Positions 13,055-19,861 of a stretch of 19,861 nucleotides of DNA are shown here, one piece after another. Each line of letters starts with the position of its first letter. Within the stretch, counting starts at the first letter, position 1. A program made the translations under genes and the position numbers. Source of the stretch: Parcubacteria group bacterium GW2011_GWA1_47_8 (GTDB lineage: Bacteria; Patescibacteriota; Minisyncoccia; Phycocordibacterales; UBA1550); contig LCOP01000003.1 of NCBI GenBank assembly GCA_000996605.1, positions 1 to 19,861 of the forward strand, in the 5' to 3' direction. A model generated the notes under the pieces. The model did no database searches. It was not told the origin of the DNA and worked only from the letters and a program-made list of their open reading frames with translations.

Positions 13055-14119
13055 ATGAGCTTTAATCACAAAATCATTTTAGTTTTCGGAGGAGCCGGAT
13101 TTATCGGGTCTAATTTTATTCGTTCTATTTTAGCGAAATACTCCAAAACTAAGATCGTGAATTTTGATAAACTTACCTATTCGGGGAATCTGGATAATTT
13201 GAAAGACGTCAGCAAAGATAGAAGGTATTGTCTTGTGAAAGGCGATGTGGCGAACTCAAAACAGATAGCAGCCGTTTTCAAGAAATATAAACCCGATTTC
13301 GTAATTAATTTTGCGGCGGAAACCCATGTTGATCGCAGTATTCATGTCGGTGCGCTTGAGTTCGTGCGCACAAACGTGGAAGGAGTTTTTAATATTTTGG
13401 AGGCGGTAAAGCAGTCGAAAAAGGTCATCAAGTATGTTCAAGTGAGCACCGATGAAGTGTACGGCAGTCTGGCGCTCGATTCCAAGAAAAAATTTACCGA
13501 AACGACGGTTTTTGCGCCCAACGTCCCTTATGCGGCGACAAAAGCGGGAGGCGATTTGTTGTGTCGCTCTTATTTTTCCACGTGGGGTGTACCGGTAGTG
13601 GTGACGCATTGCTCGAACAATTATGGTCCATATCAATATCCGGAGAAATTGATCCCATTTCTCATCACTCGGATGCTTGAGAATAAAAAATTGCCGATGT
13701 ATGGAGATGGGAAGAATGTGCGCGATTGGATCTACGTACTCGATCACTGCAGGGCGCTTGAATTGTGTCTTTTGAATGGGGAGTCCGGCGAAGTGTACAA
13801 TATCGGTGCCGACGCTGAAATGAATAATCTGCAGATTGCAAAGATGACCCTCTCGCATTTTAAGCGAGATGATTCATGGATTGAATTTGTGGCAGATCGC
13901 CCTGGGCACGACCGGCGATATGCGATTGATAGTTCGAAAATTCGCAAAGAATTAGGTTGGCTACCGGACCATAATTTTAAGAAAGCTTTTTTTGATACCA
14001 TGGAATGGTATTTGACCAACCAGAAATGGATTGATAGTATAAGAAAGAAAACGGGCGTGTTTAACCCTCATATCGATTTATGGCGGGCGCATAAAATAAA
14101 AAATAAAAAATCCTCATGA
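13055..14119 (+). CDS. rmlB: dTDP-glucose 4,6-dehydratase (RmlB)
   Basis: This 354-residue short-chain dehydrogenase of the extended type has the NAD motif FGGAGFIGS (11-19) and DKLTYSGNLDNL (38-49), a signature of RmlB. FAAETHVDRSI follows. The catalytic STDEVYG (131-137) carries T132, D133 and E134, and YAATK has Y159 and K163. HCSNNYGPYQYPEKLIP and DWIYVLDHCRA complete the family pattern. It converts dTDP-glucose to dTDP-4-keto-6-deoxyglucose in the cytoplasm. The length is normal for the family. It lies 11 nt after the GT2 gene and overlaps rmlA by 4 nt (ATGA). Confidence 0.97.
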   Translation: MSFNHKIILVFGGAGFIGSNFIRSILAKYSKTKIVNFDKLTYSGNLDNLKDVSKDRRYCLVKGDVANSKQIAAVFKKYKPDFVINFAAETHVDRSIHVGALEFVRTNVEGVFNILEAVKQSKKVIKYVQVSTDEVYGSLALDSKKKFTETTVFAPNVPYAATKAGGDLLCRSYFSTWGVPVVVTHCSNNYGPYQYPEKLIPFLITRMLENKKLPMYGDGKNVRDWIYVLDHCRALELCLLNGESGEVYNIGADAEMNNLQIAKMTLSHFKRDDSWIEFVADRPGHDRRYAIDSSKIRKELGWLPDHNFKKAFFDTMEWYLTNQKWIDSIRKKTGVFNPHIDLWRAHKIKNKKSS

Positions 14120-14847
14120 AAGGAATAGTACTTGCAGGTGGTCTCGGAACGCGCCTTCGCCCGTTGACCCTTATTACCAATAAGCACCTTTTGCCGGTGT
14201 ACAATAAGCCGATGATTGTCTATCCTATCGAGACGCTTCGACGTGCCGGTGTTTTGGAGATTCTGGTGGTTTGCGGACGGGAGCACGCAGGACACTTCAT
14301 TAACTTTTTGGGTTCCGGGCGGGAGTACGGGGTTAAACTTTCTTATGCGGTTCAAGATAAAAATAATGCGGGGATTGCCGATGCGCTTTCTTATTCGGAA
14401 GATTTTGCCGACAAGGGAGACATTGCGGTTATTCTCGGAGACAATATCTTTGAAGATGATTTTGCTCATGCGGTAAAAGCATTTAAAACCGGCGTGAGTA
14501 TTTTTTTGAAAAAAGTAAAAGATCCCGGGCGGTACGGCGTGCCGGTCTTTGACGTAACGGGTAAAAAAATAATAAAGATTGAGGAAAAACCGCGAGATCC
14601 GAAGTCAAACTACGCTCAAACGGGATTGTATCTCTTTGATAACAGAATTTTTTCATTCATCAAAAAACTCAAACCTTCAAAGAGGGGAGAGCTTGAAATG
14701 ACCGATGCGATCAATCAGTATGTGCGGGCGGGCACCGTCAATTTTTCTCTCGTGAAAGGGCGATGGTATGATACGGGGACCATTGATTCTTTACTGGAGG
14801 CCGCACTTCAAATGCAGAAAGGAGACGGTTCATTCAATTCAAAATAA
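14116..14847 (+). CDS. rmlA: Glucose-1-phosphate thymidylyltransferase (RmlA, short form)
   Basis: This 243-residue nucleotidyltransferase has the pyrophosphorylase loop GGLGTRLRPLT (8-18) and K23 in TNKHLLPVYNKPMI. LGDNIF (107-112) carries the metal-binding D109, and EEKP is at 156-159. WYDTGTIDSLLEA is near the end. It makes dTDP-glucose from dTTP and glucose-1-phosphate, the first step for RmlB. It is shorter than the roughly 290-residue enterobacterial RmlA because it lacks the C-terminal allosteric extension, a form common in many other bacteria and archaea. It overlaps rmlB by 4 nt and is followed by the reductase gene after 9 nt. Confidence 0.95.
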   Translation: MKGIVLAGGLGTRLRPLTLITNKHLLPVYNKPMIVYPIETLRRAGVLEILVVCGREHAGHFINFLGSGREYGVKLSYAVQDKNNAGIADALSYSEDFADKGDIAVILGDNIFEDDFAHAVKAFKTGVSIFLKKVKDPGRYGVPVFDVTGKKIIKIEEKPRDPKSNYAQTGLYLFDNRIFSFIKKLKPSKRGELEMTDAINQYVRAGTVNFSLVKGRWYDTGTIDSLLEAALQMQKGDGSFNSK

Positions 14848-14856
14848 TTCAAAACC

Positions 14857-15699
14857 ATGACTTCAAAAATAGATCTTAATAAAGTTTTGACCATCGGCGC
14901 CGGAGGTATGGTGGGTTCGTATGTTAATTTTGGCATTAAAACCGATCATCGTTCTTTGGATATTACCGATTTCCATGAGGTAGTGAGAATAGTAAAACAG
15001 CATAAACCGCAAGCGATTATTCATCTTGCGGCGGAAACTGACGTTGATCGTTGCGACCGCGACCCGAATTATGCGTACCTTGTGAACGGAGCTGGTACGT
15101 ACAATGTTGCCACTGCGGCAAGCGAAGTCGGGGCGAAGCTCGTTTATGTTTCAACGGCTGGAATTTTTGACGGAGAGAAAACAAGCCCTTACGCCGAGGA
15201 CAATCAACCTAATCCGCAAAATTTTTATGGCAGATCAAAGTACATGGGCGAGCTTATCGTGCGCGGGATGTTGAAAGATTATATAATAGCCAGAGCTTGT
15301 TGGATGTTTGGGGGCGGCCCGGAAAAAGATTTGAAATTCGTCGGAAAGATCATCCGTCAATTTGAAAAGCAGGAGATCAAGGCAGTTAACGATGCTTACG
15401 GCTCTCCGACTTCGGGGAAAGATCTTGTGGGGGCGATAAAGCGATTGATCACAGATGACGCGACGGGCATTTTTCATCTTTCCAACGAGGGTTCTTGCTC
15501 TCGATATGAAGTGGCCGAGTTGATCATCGAGACACTTGGTGTGGACGTAACACTGACACCTGTCGGACTTGATTATTTCCCGGGAGCAAATAGGGTAAAG
15601 AATGAAGCTATGTCTTCGAAAAAAAAGTTGATGCGACCATGGCAGGAAGCGTTACAAGAATATCTCGAAACCGAATGGAAAACTGCCATAAAAAACTAA
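14857..15699 (+). CDS. rmlD: dTDP-4-dehydrorhamnose reductase-like (RmlD family)
   Basis: This 280-residue extended short-chain reductase has an NAD(P) motif IGAGGMVGS (13-21). HLAAETDVDRCDRDP is the RmlD-type substrate region, and YVSTAGIFDGEK corresponds to the STDYVFDG motif. YGRSKYMGE (124-132) carries the catalytic Y124 and K128, and RACWMFGGGP follows. Family members reduce the 4-keto group of dTDP-4-keto-L-rhamnose. RmlC, the 3,5-epimerase normally needed first, is not in this window, and the next gene is a C-methyltransferase. The enzyme might therefore reduce another 4-keto sugar, and the gene name reflects family rather than proven substrate. The stop overlaps the next gene by 25 nt when ATG 15675 is used there. 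Confidence 0.88.
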   Translation: MTSKIDLNKVLTIGAGGMVGSYVNFGIKTDHRSLDITDFHEVVRIVKQHKPQAIIHLAAETDVDRCDRDPNYAYLVNGAGTYNVATAASEVGAKLVYVSTAGIFDGEKTSPYAEDNQPNPQNFYGRSKYMGELIVRGMLKDYIIARACWMFGGGPEKDLKFVGKIIRQFEKQEIKAVNDAYGSPTSGKDLVGAIKRLITDDATGIFHLSNEGSCSRYEVAELIIETLGVDVTLTPVGLDYFPGANRVKNEAMSSKKKLMRPWQEALQEYLETEWKTAIKN

Positions 15700-16904
15700 A
15701 TTGTAGCATCTGCGGTTCAGCAGACTTACCGGAAGTGCTTGATCTTGGCGTCATGCCGCTTGCGAACGCGTTTCTTGATAAGGAATCTTTGGATACCGAA
15801 GAACCACAATTCCCTTTAGTGGTAAATTTTTGTCCCAACTGCTTTTTGGTTCAGTTGGGACATGTGGTCGATGGGGAGTTATTGTTCAAAAATTACCACT
15901 ATACGACTTCCGCGAGCGCACCGCTTGTACAGCATTTCAACAAGTTAGCCGATGAAATAGCAGGCGACTATGTGAAATCTCCCGATGACCTTGTTGTGGA
16001 GATCGGCAGTAATGACGGGAGCCTGCTTTCGCGTATCAAGGATCGATGTCGGGTCCTTGGGATCGATCCCGCGGATAAGATCACGGAACTCGCGGTCGCG
16101 CGTCACGTGCCGACGATCCACGATTTTTTTTCCGCGAAACTTGCGGAGAGCGTAAGGTCTGAATTTGGTCCCGCGCGTGTGGTGGTTGCCAATAATGTTA
16201 TGGCTCATATCGACGATATCCGTGATGTTTTTTCCGGCGTAAAAACACTTCTTGCTGATGACGGGCAGTTTATTTTTGAGGTTCATTGGGTCGGGAACCT
16301 CCTCACCGAGGGGGGTTTTGACCAAATCTACCACGAACATCTGTACTATCATTCCCTGCATAGCGTAAAAGCTTTGCTTGATTCTCTCGGAATGGTCGTG
16401 AATGATATACGATTGGTGCCTATACATGGAGAGTCAATGCGGGTGTACGCGAGTAAATCCGGCGAGAGCTCTGTCGCGGTTCAGGATTTTTTGAATCGTG
16501 AAATTGAAATGGGGTTGACCGAAAGCTCTACGTACGTTAACTTTTCAAAAAAGATAGAGTCGAACAAGGCGAAACTTGTCGGTCTTTTGTCGGAGCTGAA
16601 GGCACGCGGAAAGAAAATTGTCGGGTACGGCGCGTCCGCCAAGGGCAACACGCTCCTCAATTACTTTCATATCGGGTCCGATGTGCTTGATTATATAACC
16701 GATACGACCCCCTTAAAGCAGGGTACTTATACGCCGGGGACTCACATCCCCGTTGTTTCGCCGGAAAAGATTATAACTGATACACCTGATTATATACTCC
16801 TTCTGTCGTGGAATTACGCCGATGCTATCATGGAGAAAGAAAAAGATTTGCGTCGTCAGGGTGTGAAGTTTATTATTCCCGTTCCTGATGTCAGGATAGT
16901 TTGA
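15675..16904 (+). CDS. NDP-sugar C-methyltransferase (TylCIII/EvaC/TcaB9-like)
   Basis: From ATG 15675 the protein has 409 residues; an upstream ATG at 15639 would add 12 and lies further inside rmlD. The zinc-binding N-domain has CSIC (C10, C13) and CPNC (C53, C56). KNYHYTTSASAP is followed by the SAM motif VVEIGSNDGS (108-117) and ANNVMAHIDD. YHEHLYY (219-225) holds the Y-x-E-H catalytic pattern known in 3-C-methyltransferases such as TcaB9. The third domain has the Rossmann-like GYGASAKGNTLLN (317-329). The enzyme would attach a methyl group to a carbon of a keto-deoxysugar. It directly follows rmlB, rmlA and rmlD, so its substrate is probably made from dTDP-4-keto-6-deoxyglucose. The operon ends at the hairpin at 16940. 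Confidence 0.88.
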   Translation: MENCHKKLNCSICGSADLPEVLDLGVMPLANAFLDKESLDTEEPQFPLVVNFCPNCFLVQLGHVVDGELLFKNYHYTTSASAPLVQHFNKLADEIAGDYVKSPDDLVVEIGSNDGSLLSRIKDRCRVLGIDPADKITELAVARHVPTIHDFFSAKLAESVRSEFGPARVVVANNVMAHIDDIRDVFSGVKTLLADDGQFIFEVHWVGNLLTEGGFDQIYHEHLYYHSLHSVKALLDSLGMVVNDIRLVPIHGESMRVYASKSGESSVAVQDFLNREIEMGLTESSTYVNFSKKIESNKAKLVGLLSELKARGKKIVGYGASAKGNTLLNYFHIGSDVLDYITDTTPLKQGTYTPGTHIPVVSPEKIITDTPDYILLLSWNYADAIMEKEKDLRRQGVKFIIPVPDVRIV

Positions 16905-16939
16905 GTAGTCAAAAGTCGAAAGTCTATAAAGTCACGGTC

Positions 16940-16984
16940 CCACTTACCCCACTTAGTACTCCGACTACTAAGTGGGGTAAGTGG
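16940..16984. terminator. Long perfect hairpin between convergent genes (probable bidirectional terminator)
   Basis: A 19-bp perfect stem (16940-16958 with 16966-16984) closes a 7-nt loop, CTCCGAC. GGGTTTT follows on the plus strand, and no clear T-tract lies on the minus side. It separates the C-methyltransferase stop (16904) from the convergent gene ending at 17003. The stem is longer than the other terminators in the window. Confidence 0.75.
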
Positions 16985-17002
16985 TGGGTTTTGGGATTCA
17001 AA

Positions 17003-19273
17003 CTACTCGAAGTATATATCACTCACCAGTGCGTTTTTTGTGTCGGGAATGAAGAGCGTAAGATGTGAAATTTTTTTGGAAAGGGCATATGCGTATAGTT
17101 GCAACAGGTCAGTCTCAATGCGGTAGAGTCGTTTACCATCCTTTATTTCATATGGGGTAAAATCATCCACTCGTATTTTTCCGATGACTCCTTGCATGCC
17201 GAAATCATTTTTGAAAGAGAAGGAGAGCTCCATATTGCCTGAAGTGTTGTTGGTGAAGAGTGTAAACTTGACGATGTGCATTTTTTCCGGATCGAACTCC
17301 TTTTCGCGGATGCGGATTTCTTTTTCGGTGTTTGGGAGAAGTGGTGCTTCGGAACTGCTCGTAGCGATTTCATAGGAGACAGATGCGGAAGAGAGATAGT
17401 ACGATCTGATCGCTCCCGGTTTTTTTAACGCTTCTATAAATTCTGGACTGGTAGAAGCGCGAAGGCTCGGCACAGTCGTCACGGTGCGGGTCCGATTGTC
17501 TGGTGGCATCTCAGCGTTTTGTATGAGCCGTATTGGCGAGTGGTTATTGAAAAATAGCACATAGTAAGACAGGGTGAACCCGGCCATGGTCTGTTCGAAT
17601 ATCTGCCTTCCGGAAAGATTTGGTACCATTAAAGGAATGTCGTTTTTTTCTTTGCTTAGGTTTCCAAATGCGGAAAGTAATTCCTCGTGTAAGTTTTGAA
17701 CTGCCTCTTTTCGCATTTTTGCTTCTTCTTTGGTGCGAATCGCTTGAAAGCCGAATGCTTGCTGTGTGGAGAAAATAATAATAACGACAGGTAGGATGAT
17801 TTTTACGGCATACTCTTTTTTTATTTTCAATAACAATGAAGCGCAGAGGGCAAGAAAGATGCCGTACGCGTAAAATGCCGCTCCGGCATATCGGTAGTCA
17901 AAATCAGAGATAGCTTCATGGTTCGGTCTTGCGATAATAACCATGGTAATAACGATGAACATAATCCAAAGTAACAAGAAAATAAGCTTCTTCTCTTTCA
18001 TTTCGGCGTATTTTATTGCAAATCTCAATAAGATGATGTTTCCTAAGAGGATTATTATTTCTATAATAGGCCAAAAGGTTTGAGCGCTTTCTTGTATTGC
18101 GGGGTGAGTCAAAATCTTCGCTATTTTCGGGGCAAACAGCGAGAGGGATACTCCGGATGAAAAAAGGGACAAGAAATTGCTTGCGAGGGGGATTAATTTC
18201 CAGCTCTCTTCTTTGCTCACGGAAGAAATACCAGTATCGCTGAGTACAGAGAGAAAGGTGTTTGGTTGTACAATAAAAAAAGTGATGAACAAGAAAACCG
18301 CAAAAGCGGCGGTGATTCCGCTGGTGGCAATGAGGGGGAGTTTGTTTGCCATGAAGAAATCGACAACAAGCCTCTTGCTCATTGTAAAGGTGTCAGTTTT
18401 GGTATAAGAAACGTACGCCATCGTAAGTATCATTGTCGGAATGACCCATACTCCGGAAATGTCAGCAGTAAGCGCCCCAATCATTGAAACGGCGAACCAC
18501 AGCATGTATTTTTTCTCTTTGGATTGTTCCCATGCAAGATATGCCCATAGTGTCACCGAGAAAAAGAATATTATTTGGAGGTAGATGGACATGATGTAAA
18601 AACCGGTGAGCATGTCGTTCCAGCCGGTTGCTCCCGTGAAAAGTATTAAAAAAACCGCAAAGCTTCCAATCCCAATCCCGAGACGTCTGAAAGAGAGGTA
18701 GGTAAAGAAGGGGATGAGAGCAAATAGGATAAAAATAAATATATTGTAAGGAAGGGGGTTTTGACCGAACAAAACATCAAGAGTTTTCATCTCGATACGA
18801 AAGAGAGGGATGGCATGGTCGTTGCCATGTGGAATAAAAATAGCTTGAGAAAGCGGAATATTGCGGCTCAGGGAGACAACCTCAAAATCATCCATATTGA
18901 AATAACCGTTCATGATATTTCCCGCATGGCTCGCGAAAGCGAAGACCAAGCAGACCCCGAGTACGAGGATATTTTTTTTACGCTCGCTAAGCGAGGCGTG
19001 GAAAGACTTTGAAGATATCCAAAACCGTTCAAGGTGTTTATGGAAAAATAGGGCGATAAAAAAAGAAGTTGAAAGTATAATTGTGGAAACTGTCAATCCG
19101 TCTTTTATGCCGCTCAAATACAATTTAGCGGTCGGGCCGAAAACATTCAATTGCGTGGCATCGAATTTCAAAATAATGATGAGCGCGCCGAAAGATAGTA
19201 TCCCGGCGCTTCCAAGCAATATGATGTGCAGGCGGCGCAGTATGAACGCAGTCAGATTATTTTTTGTGAGCAT
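17003..19273 (-). CDS. Large polytopic membrane protein, probable GT-C-type glycosyltransferase
   Basis: This 756-residue protein has about 12-14 membrane helices over residues 15-520, followed by a soluble C-terminal region of about 220 residues. After the third helix comes FNMDDFEVVSLSR (125-137) with the acidic pair D128-D129, then IPHGNDHAIPLFR (about 147-159). An Asp pair at the first outer loop followed by an H-x5-PL/R motif is typical of GT-C enzymes that use lipid-linked sugars outside the membrane. The C-terminal region is beta-rich (VKFTLFTNNTSGNMELSFSF) and may bind glycan. No close named family is recognised, so the role is inferred. GAGG in the leader, 8 nt before ATG 19273, is a Shine-Dalgarno site, and an extended -10 lies at 19309-19317. 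It is convergent to the rml operon and divergent from the SxtJ-like gene. Confidence 0.75.
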   Translation of the reverse strand: MLTKNNLTAFILRRLHIILLGSAGILSFGALIIILKFDATQLNVFGPTAKLYLSGIKDGLTVSTIILSTSFFIALFFHKHLERFWISSKSFHASLSERKKNILVLGVCLVFAFASHAGNIMNGYFNMDDFEVVSLSRNIPLSQAIFIPHGNDHAIPLFRIEMKTLDVLFGQNPLPYNIFIFILFALIPFFTYLSFRRLGIGIGSFAVFLILFTGATGWNDMLTGFYIMSIYLQIIFFFSVTLWAYLAWEQSKEKKYMLWFAVSMIGALTADISGVWVIPTMILTMAYVSYTKTDTFTMSKRLVVDFFMANKLPLIATSGITAAFAVFLFITFFIVQPNTFLSVLSDTGISSVSKEESWKLIPLASNFLSLFSSGVSLSLFAPKIAKILTHPAIQESAQTFWPIIEIIILLGNIILLRFAIKYAEMKEKKLIFLLLWIMFIVITMVIIARPNHEAISDFDYRYAGAAFYAYGIFLALCASLLLKIKKEYAVKIILPVVIIIFSTQQAFGFQAIRTKEEAKMRKEAVQNLHEELLSAFGNLSKEKNDIPLMVPNLSGRQIFEQTMAGFTLSYYVLFFNNHSPIRLIQNAEMPPDNRTRTVTTVPSLRASTSPEFIEALKKPGAIRSYYLSSASVSYEIATSSSEAPLLPNTEKEIRIREKEFDPEKMHIVKFTLFTNNTSGNMELSFSFKNDFGMQGVIGKIRVDDFTPYEIKDGKRLYRIETDLLQLYAYALSKKISHLTLFIPDTKNALVSDIYFE

Positions 19274-19308
19274 GGAATTTACCTCTTCTCTGTCGCGGTG
19301 ATTTCATT

Positions 19309-19317
19309 ATTCTATCA
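19309..19317 (-). promoter_or_regulatory. Extended -10 promoter for the GT-C-like gene
   Basis: On the minus strand TGATAGAAT (TGn plus TAGAAT) lies 35 nt upstream of ATG 19273. No -35 match is evident. The predicted leader of about 30 nt includes the GAGG ribosome binding site. Confidence 0.55.
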
Positions 19318-19359
19318 TAAAAATTGAAAATGGCGGGGGAAGGAAGTGTTGCCAATTTT

Positions 19360-19389
19360 TTGCTTTCGGGTGTATTTTTATGCTATCAT
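19360..19389 (+). promoter_or_regulatory. Promoter for the SxtJ-like gene
   Basis: TTGCTT (19360-19365) and the extended -10 TGCTATCAT (19381-19389) are placed with 18 nt between the hexamers. The -10 ends 7 nt before the ATG at 19397, which suggests a leaderless transcript. Confidence 0.55.
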
Positions 19390-19396
19390 TACACCA

Positions 19397-19762
19397 ATGA
19401 CCGACAAATGGATTAAAGACACGGGGTTAGTTTTGGCGCTCATTTTGCTTGTTCTTGGATATTCAAAAGATAGTAAAGAATTTCTCGTTGCTTCAGGAAT
19501 ACTTCTTCTGGCGGCCATCCTTGCCCCACAAGTAATGTATCCGATTGCTTTCCTTTGGTTTAAGTTGACAGAATTGTTTGGTCTTATTGTGCCCAAAATC
19601 TTTTTTGGCATCGTGTTTTTCGTTATTGTTTTTCCGATGGGCCTCATTCGCCGGCTTATGAAAGGCGAAGATTTCTTCATCTCAGGTTGGCGCGAATCGC
19701 GCTCCGTTTTTGTGGAGAGAGGCCATCTTTTCACAAAAAAGGATTTAGAGACGCCTTACTAG
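19397..19762 (+). CDS. Small SxtJ-like membrane protein
   Basis: This 121-residue protein starts MTDKWIKDTG; an upstream in-frame ATG at 19346 would add 17 residues but lies upstream of the promoter. Three hydrophobic segments are seen at about 10-22, 30-56 and 64-86. The pattern LAPQVMYPIAFLWFKL, then GLIVPKIFFGIVFFVIVFP, then MGLIRRLMKGEDF is the SxtJ family layout (small membrane proteins named from the saxitoxin cluster). These proteins are often found next to carbamoyltransferases, but none lies in the visible sequence. Function is unknown, and an envelope role is likely from its setting. The stop is followed by a 9-bp hairpin. Confidence 0.7.
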   Translation: MTDKWIKDTGLVLALILLVLGYSKDSKEFLVASGILLLAAILAPQVMYPIAFLWFKLTELFGLIVPKIFFGIVFFVIVFPMGLIRRLMKGEDFFISGWRESRSVFVERGHLFTKKDLETPY

Positions 19763-19770
19763 AACTCGTT

Positions 19771-19794
19771 TCCCTGCGGTCTCTGCCGCAGGGA
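19771..19794. terminator. Hairpin after the SxtJ-like gene
   Basis: A 9-bp perfect stem TCCCTGCGG/CCGCAGGGA with a 6-nt loop lies 9 nt past the TAG stop. There is no T-tract, so a terminator is likely by position but not proven. Confidence 0.5.
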
Positions 19795-19830
19795 CATTGT
19801 AGGAAAGTCTGAAACCCCTCGGTTTTCAGG

Positions 19831-19836
19831 TATACT
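19831..19836 (+). promoter_or_regulatory. -10 box of the promoter for the gene at the right edge
   Basis: TATACT lies 6 nt before the ATG at 19843; CTGAAA (19809-19814) is a weak -35 with 16-nt spacing. An imperfect inverted repeat (19809-19816 with 19821-19829) covers the spacer. Confidence 0.5.
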
Positions 19837-19842
19837 GAGCCC

Positions 19843-19861
19843 ATGACACAAAAAGGTTGGC
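19843..19861 (+). CDS. Start of an unidentified gene (truncated by window end)
   Basis: ATG at 19843 opens MTQKGW and runs off the window. The only support is the TATACT box 6 nt upstream and the position after a hairpin. Function cannot be judged from six residues. Confidence 0.4.

Noticed and set aside
1..19861. tRNA, rRNA, insertion sequences or integrase
   Set aside because: None could be recognised in either strand.

Overview
This window looks like part of a bacterial surface-glycan and envelope gene cluster. The genes are closely spaced, with 4-14 nt overlaps or gaps of 3-17 nt. They use the standard code with UGA as stop, and several carry -10 boxes only 6-9 nt upstream of the ATG, which suggests leaderless mRNAs. 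The gene style (GtrA, polyprenyl-phosphate-mannose synthase, GT39-type enzymes, a glycine-rich secreted protein with a fibre-like tail, an SxtJ-like protein) resembles Candidate Phyla Radiation (Patescibacteria/Parcubacteria-type) genomes. That placement is inference; no rRNA, tRNA or other phylogenetic marker is present.

Left part (1-5600). A GT-A-like glycosyltransferase appears split between two frames (1-98 and 89-790). It converges, through a hairpin terminator, on a minus-strand pair: a GT2 glycosyltransferase and a sugar 3-dehydratase of the DegT/StrS fold whose PLP lysine is replaced by His188, as in ColD. A 244-bp divergent intergenic region (2944-3187) holds a strong promoter, a 17-nt direct repeat and one arm of a 17-nt inverted repeat whose other arm lies in the split gene at the left edge. 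Rightward from it run a sugar O-methyltransferase-like gene and a secreted glycine-rich protein broken by a frame change at a G6 tract near 4562-4567.

Middle (5600-12220). A minus-strand operon encodes the ABC polysaccharide exporter Wzm-Wzt, with a C-terminal Wzt glycan-binding-like domain, followed by a CmcI-type methyltransferase. Divergent from it is a rightward operon of GtrA, a GT39-like polytopic glycosyltransferase, a polyprenyl-phosphate sugar synthase, a Nudix hydrolase resembling GDP-mannose mannosyl hydrolase, and a DUF218/YdcF-type protein. The first three would form a lipid-linked monosaccharide route: make polyprenyl-P-sugar, flip it, transfer it outside.

Right part (12220-19861). 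A promoter at about 12270 drives GT2, RmlB, RmlA, an RmlD-like reductase and an NDP-sugar C-methyltransferase, ending at a 19-bp perfect hairpin. No RmlC epimerase is in the window, so the product may be a C-methylated (branched) deoxysugar rather than plain rhamnose. A large minus-strand GT-C-like membrane protein, a small SxtJ-like membrane protein and the first codons of another gene close the window.

Together the genes describe synthesis of activated deoxysugars, their transfer, methyl decoration and export to the cell surface. The least expected points are the possible 3-deoxysugar and C-methyl-sugar chemistry, the two split reading frames, the repeats around 3 kb and the run of leaderless-type promoters.
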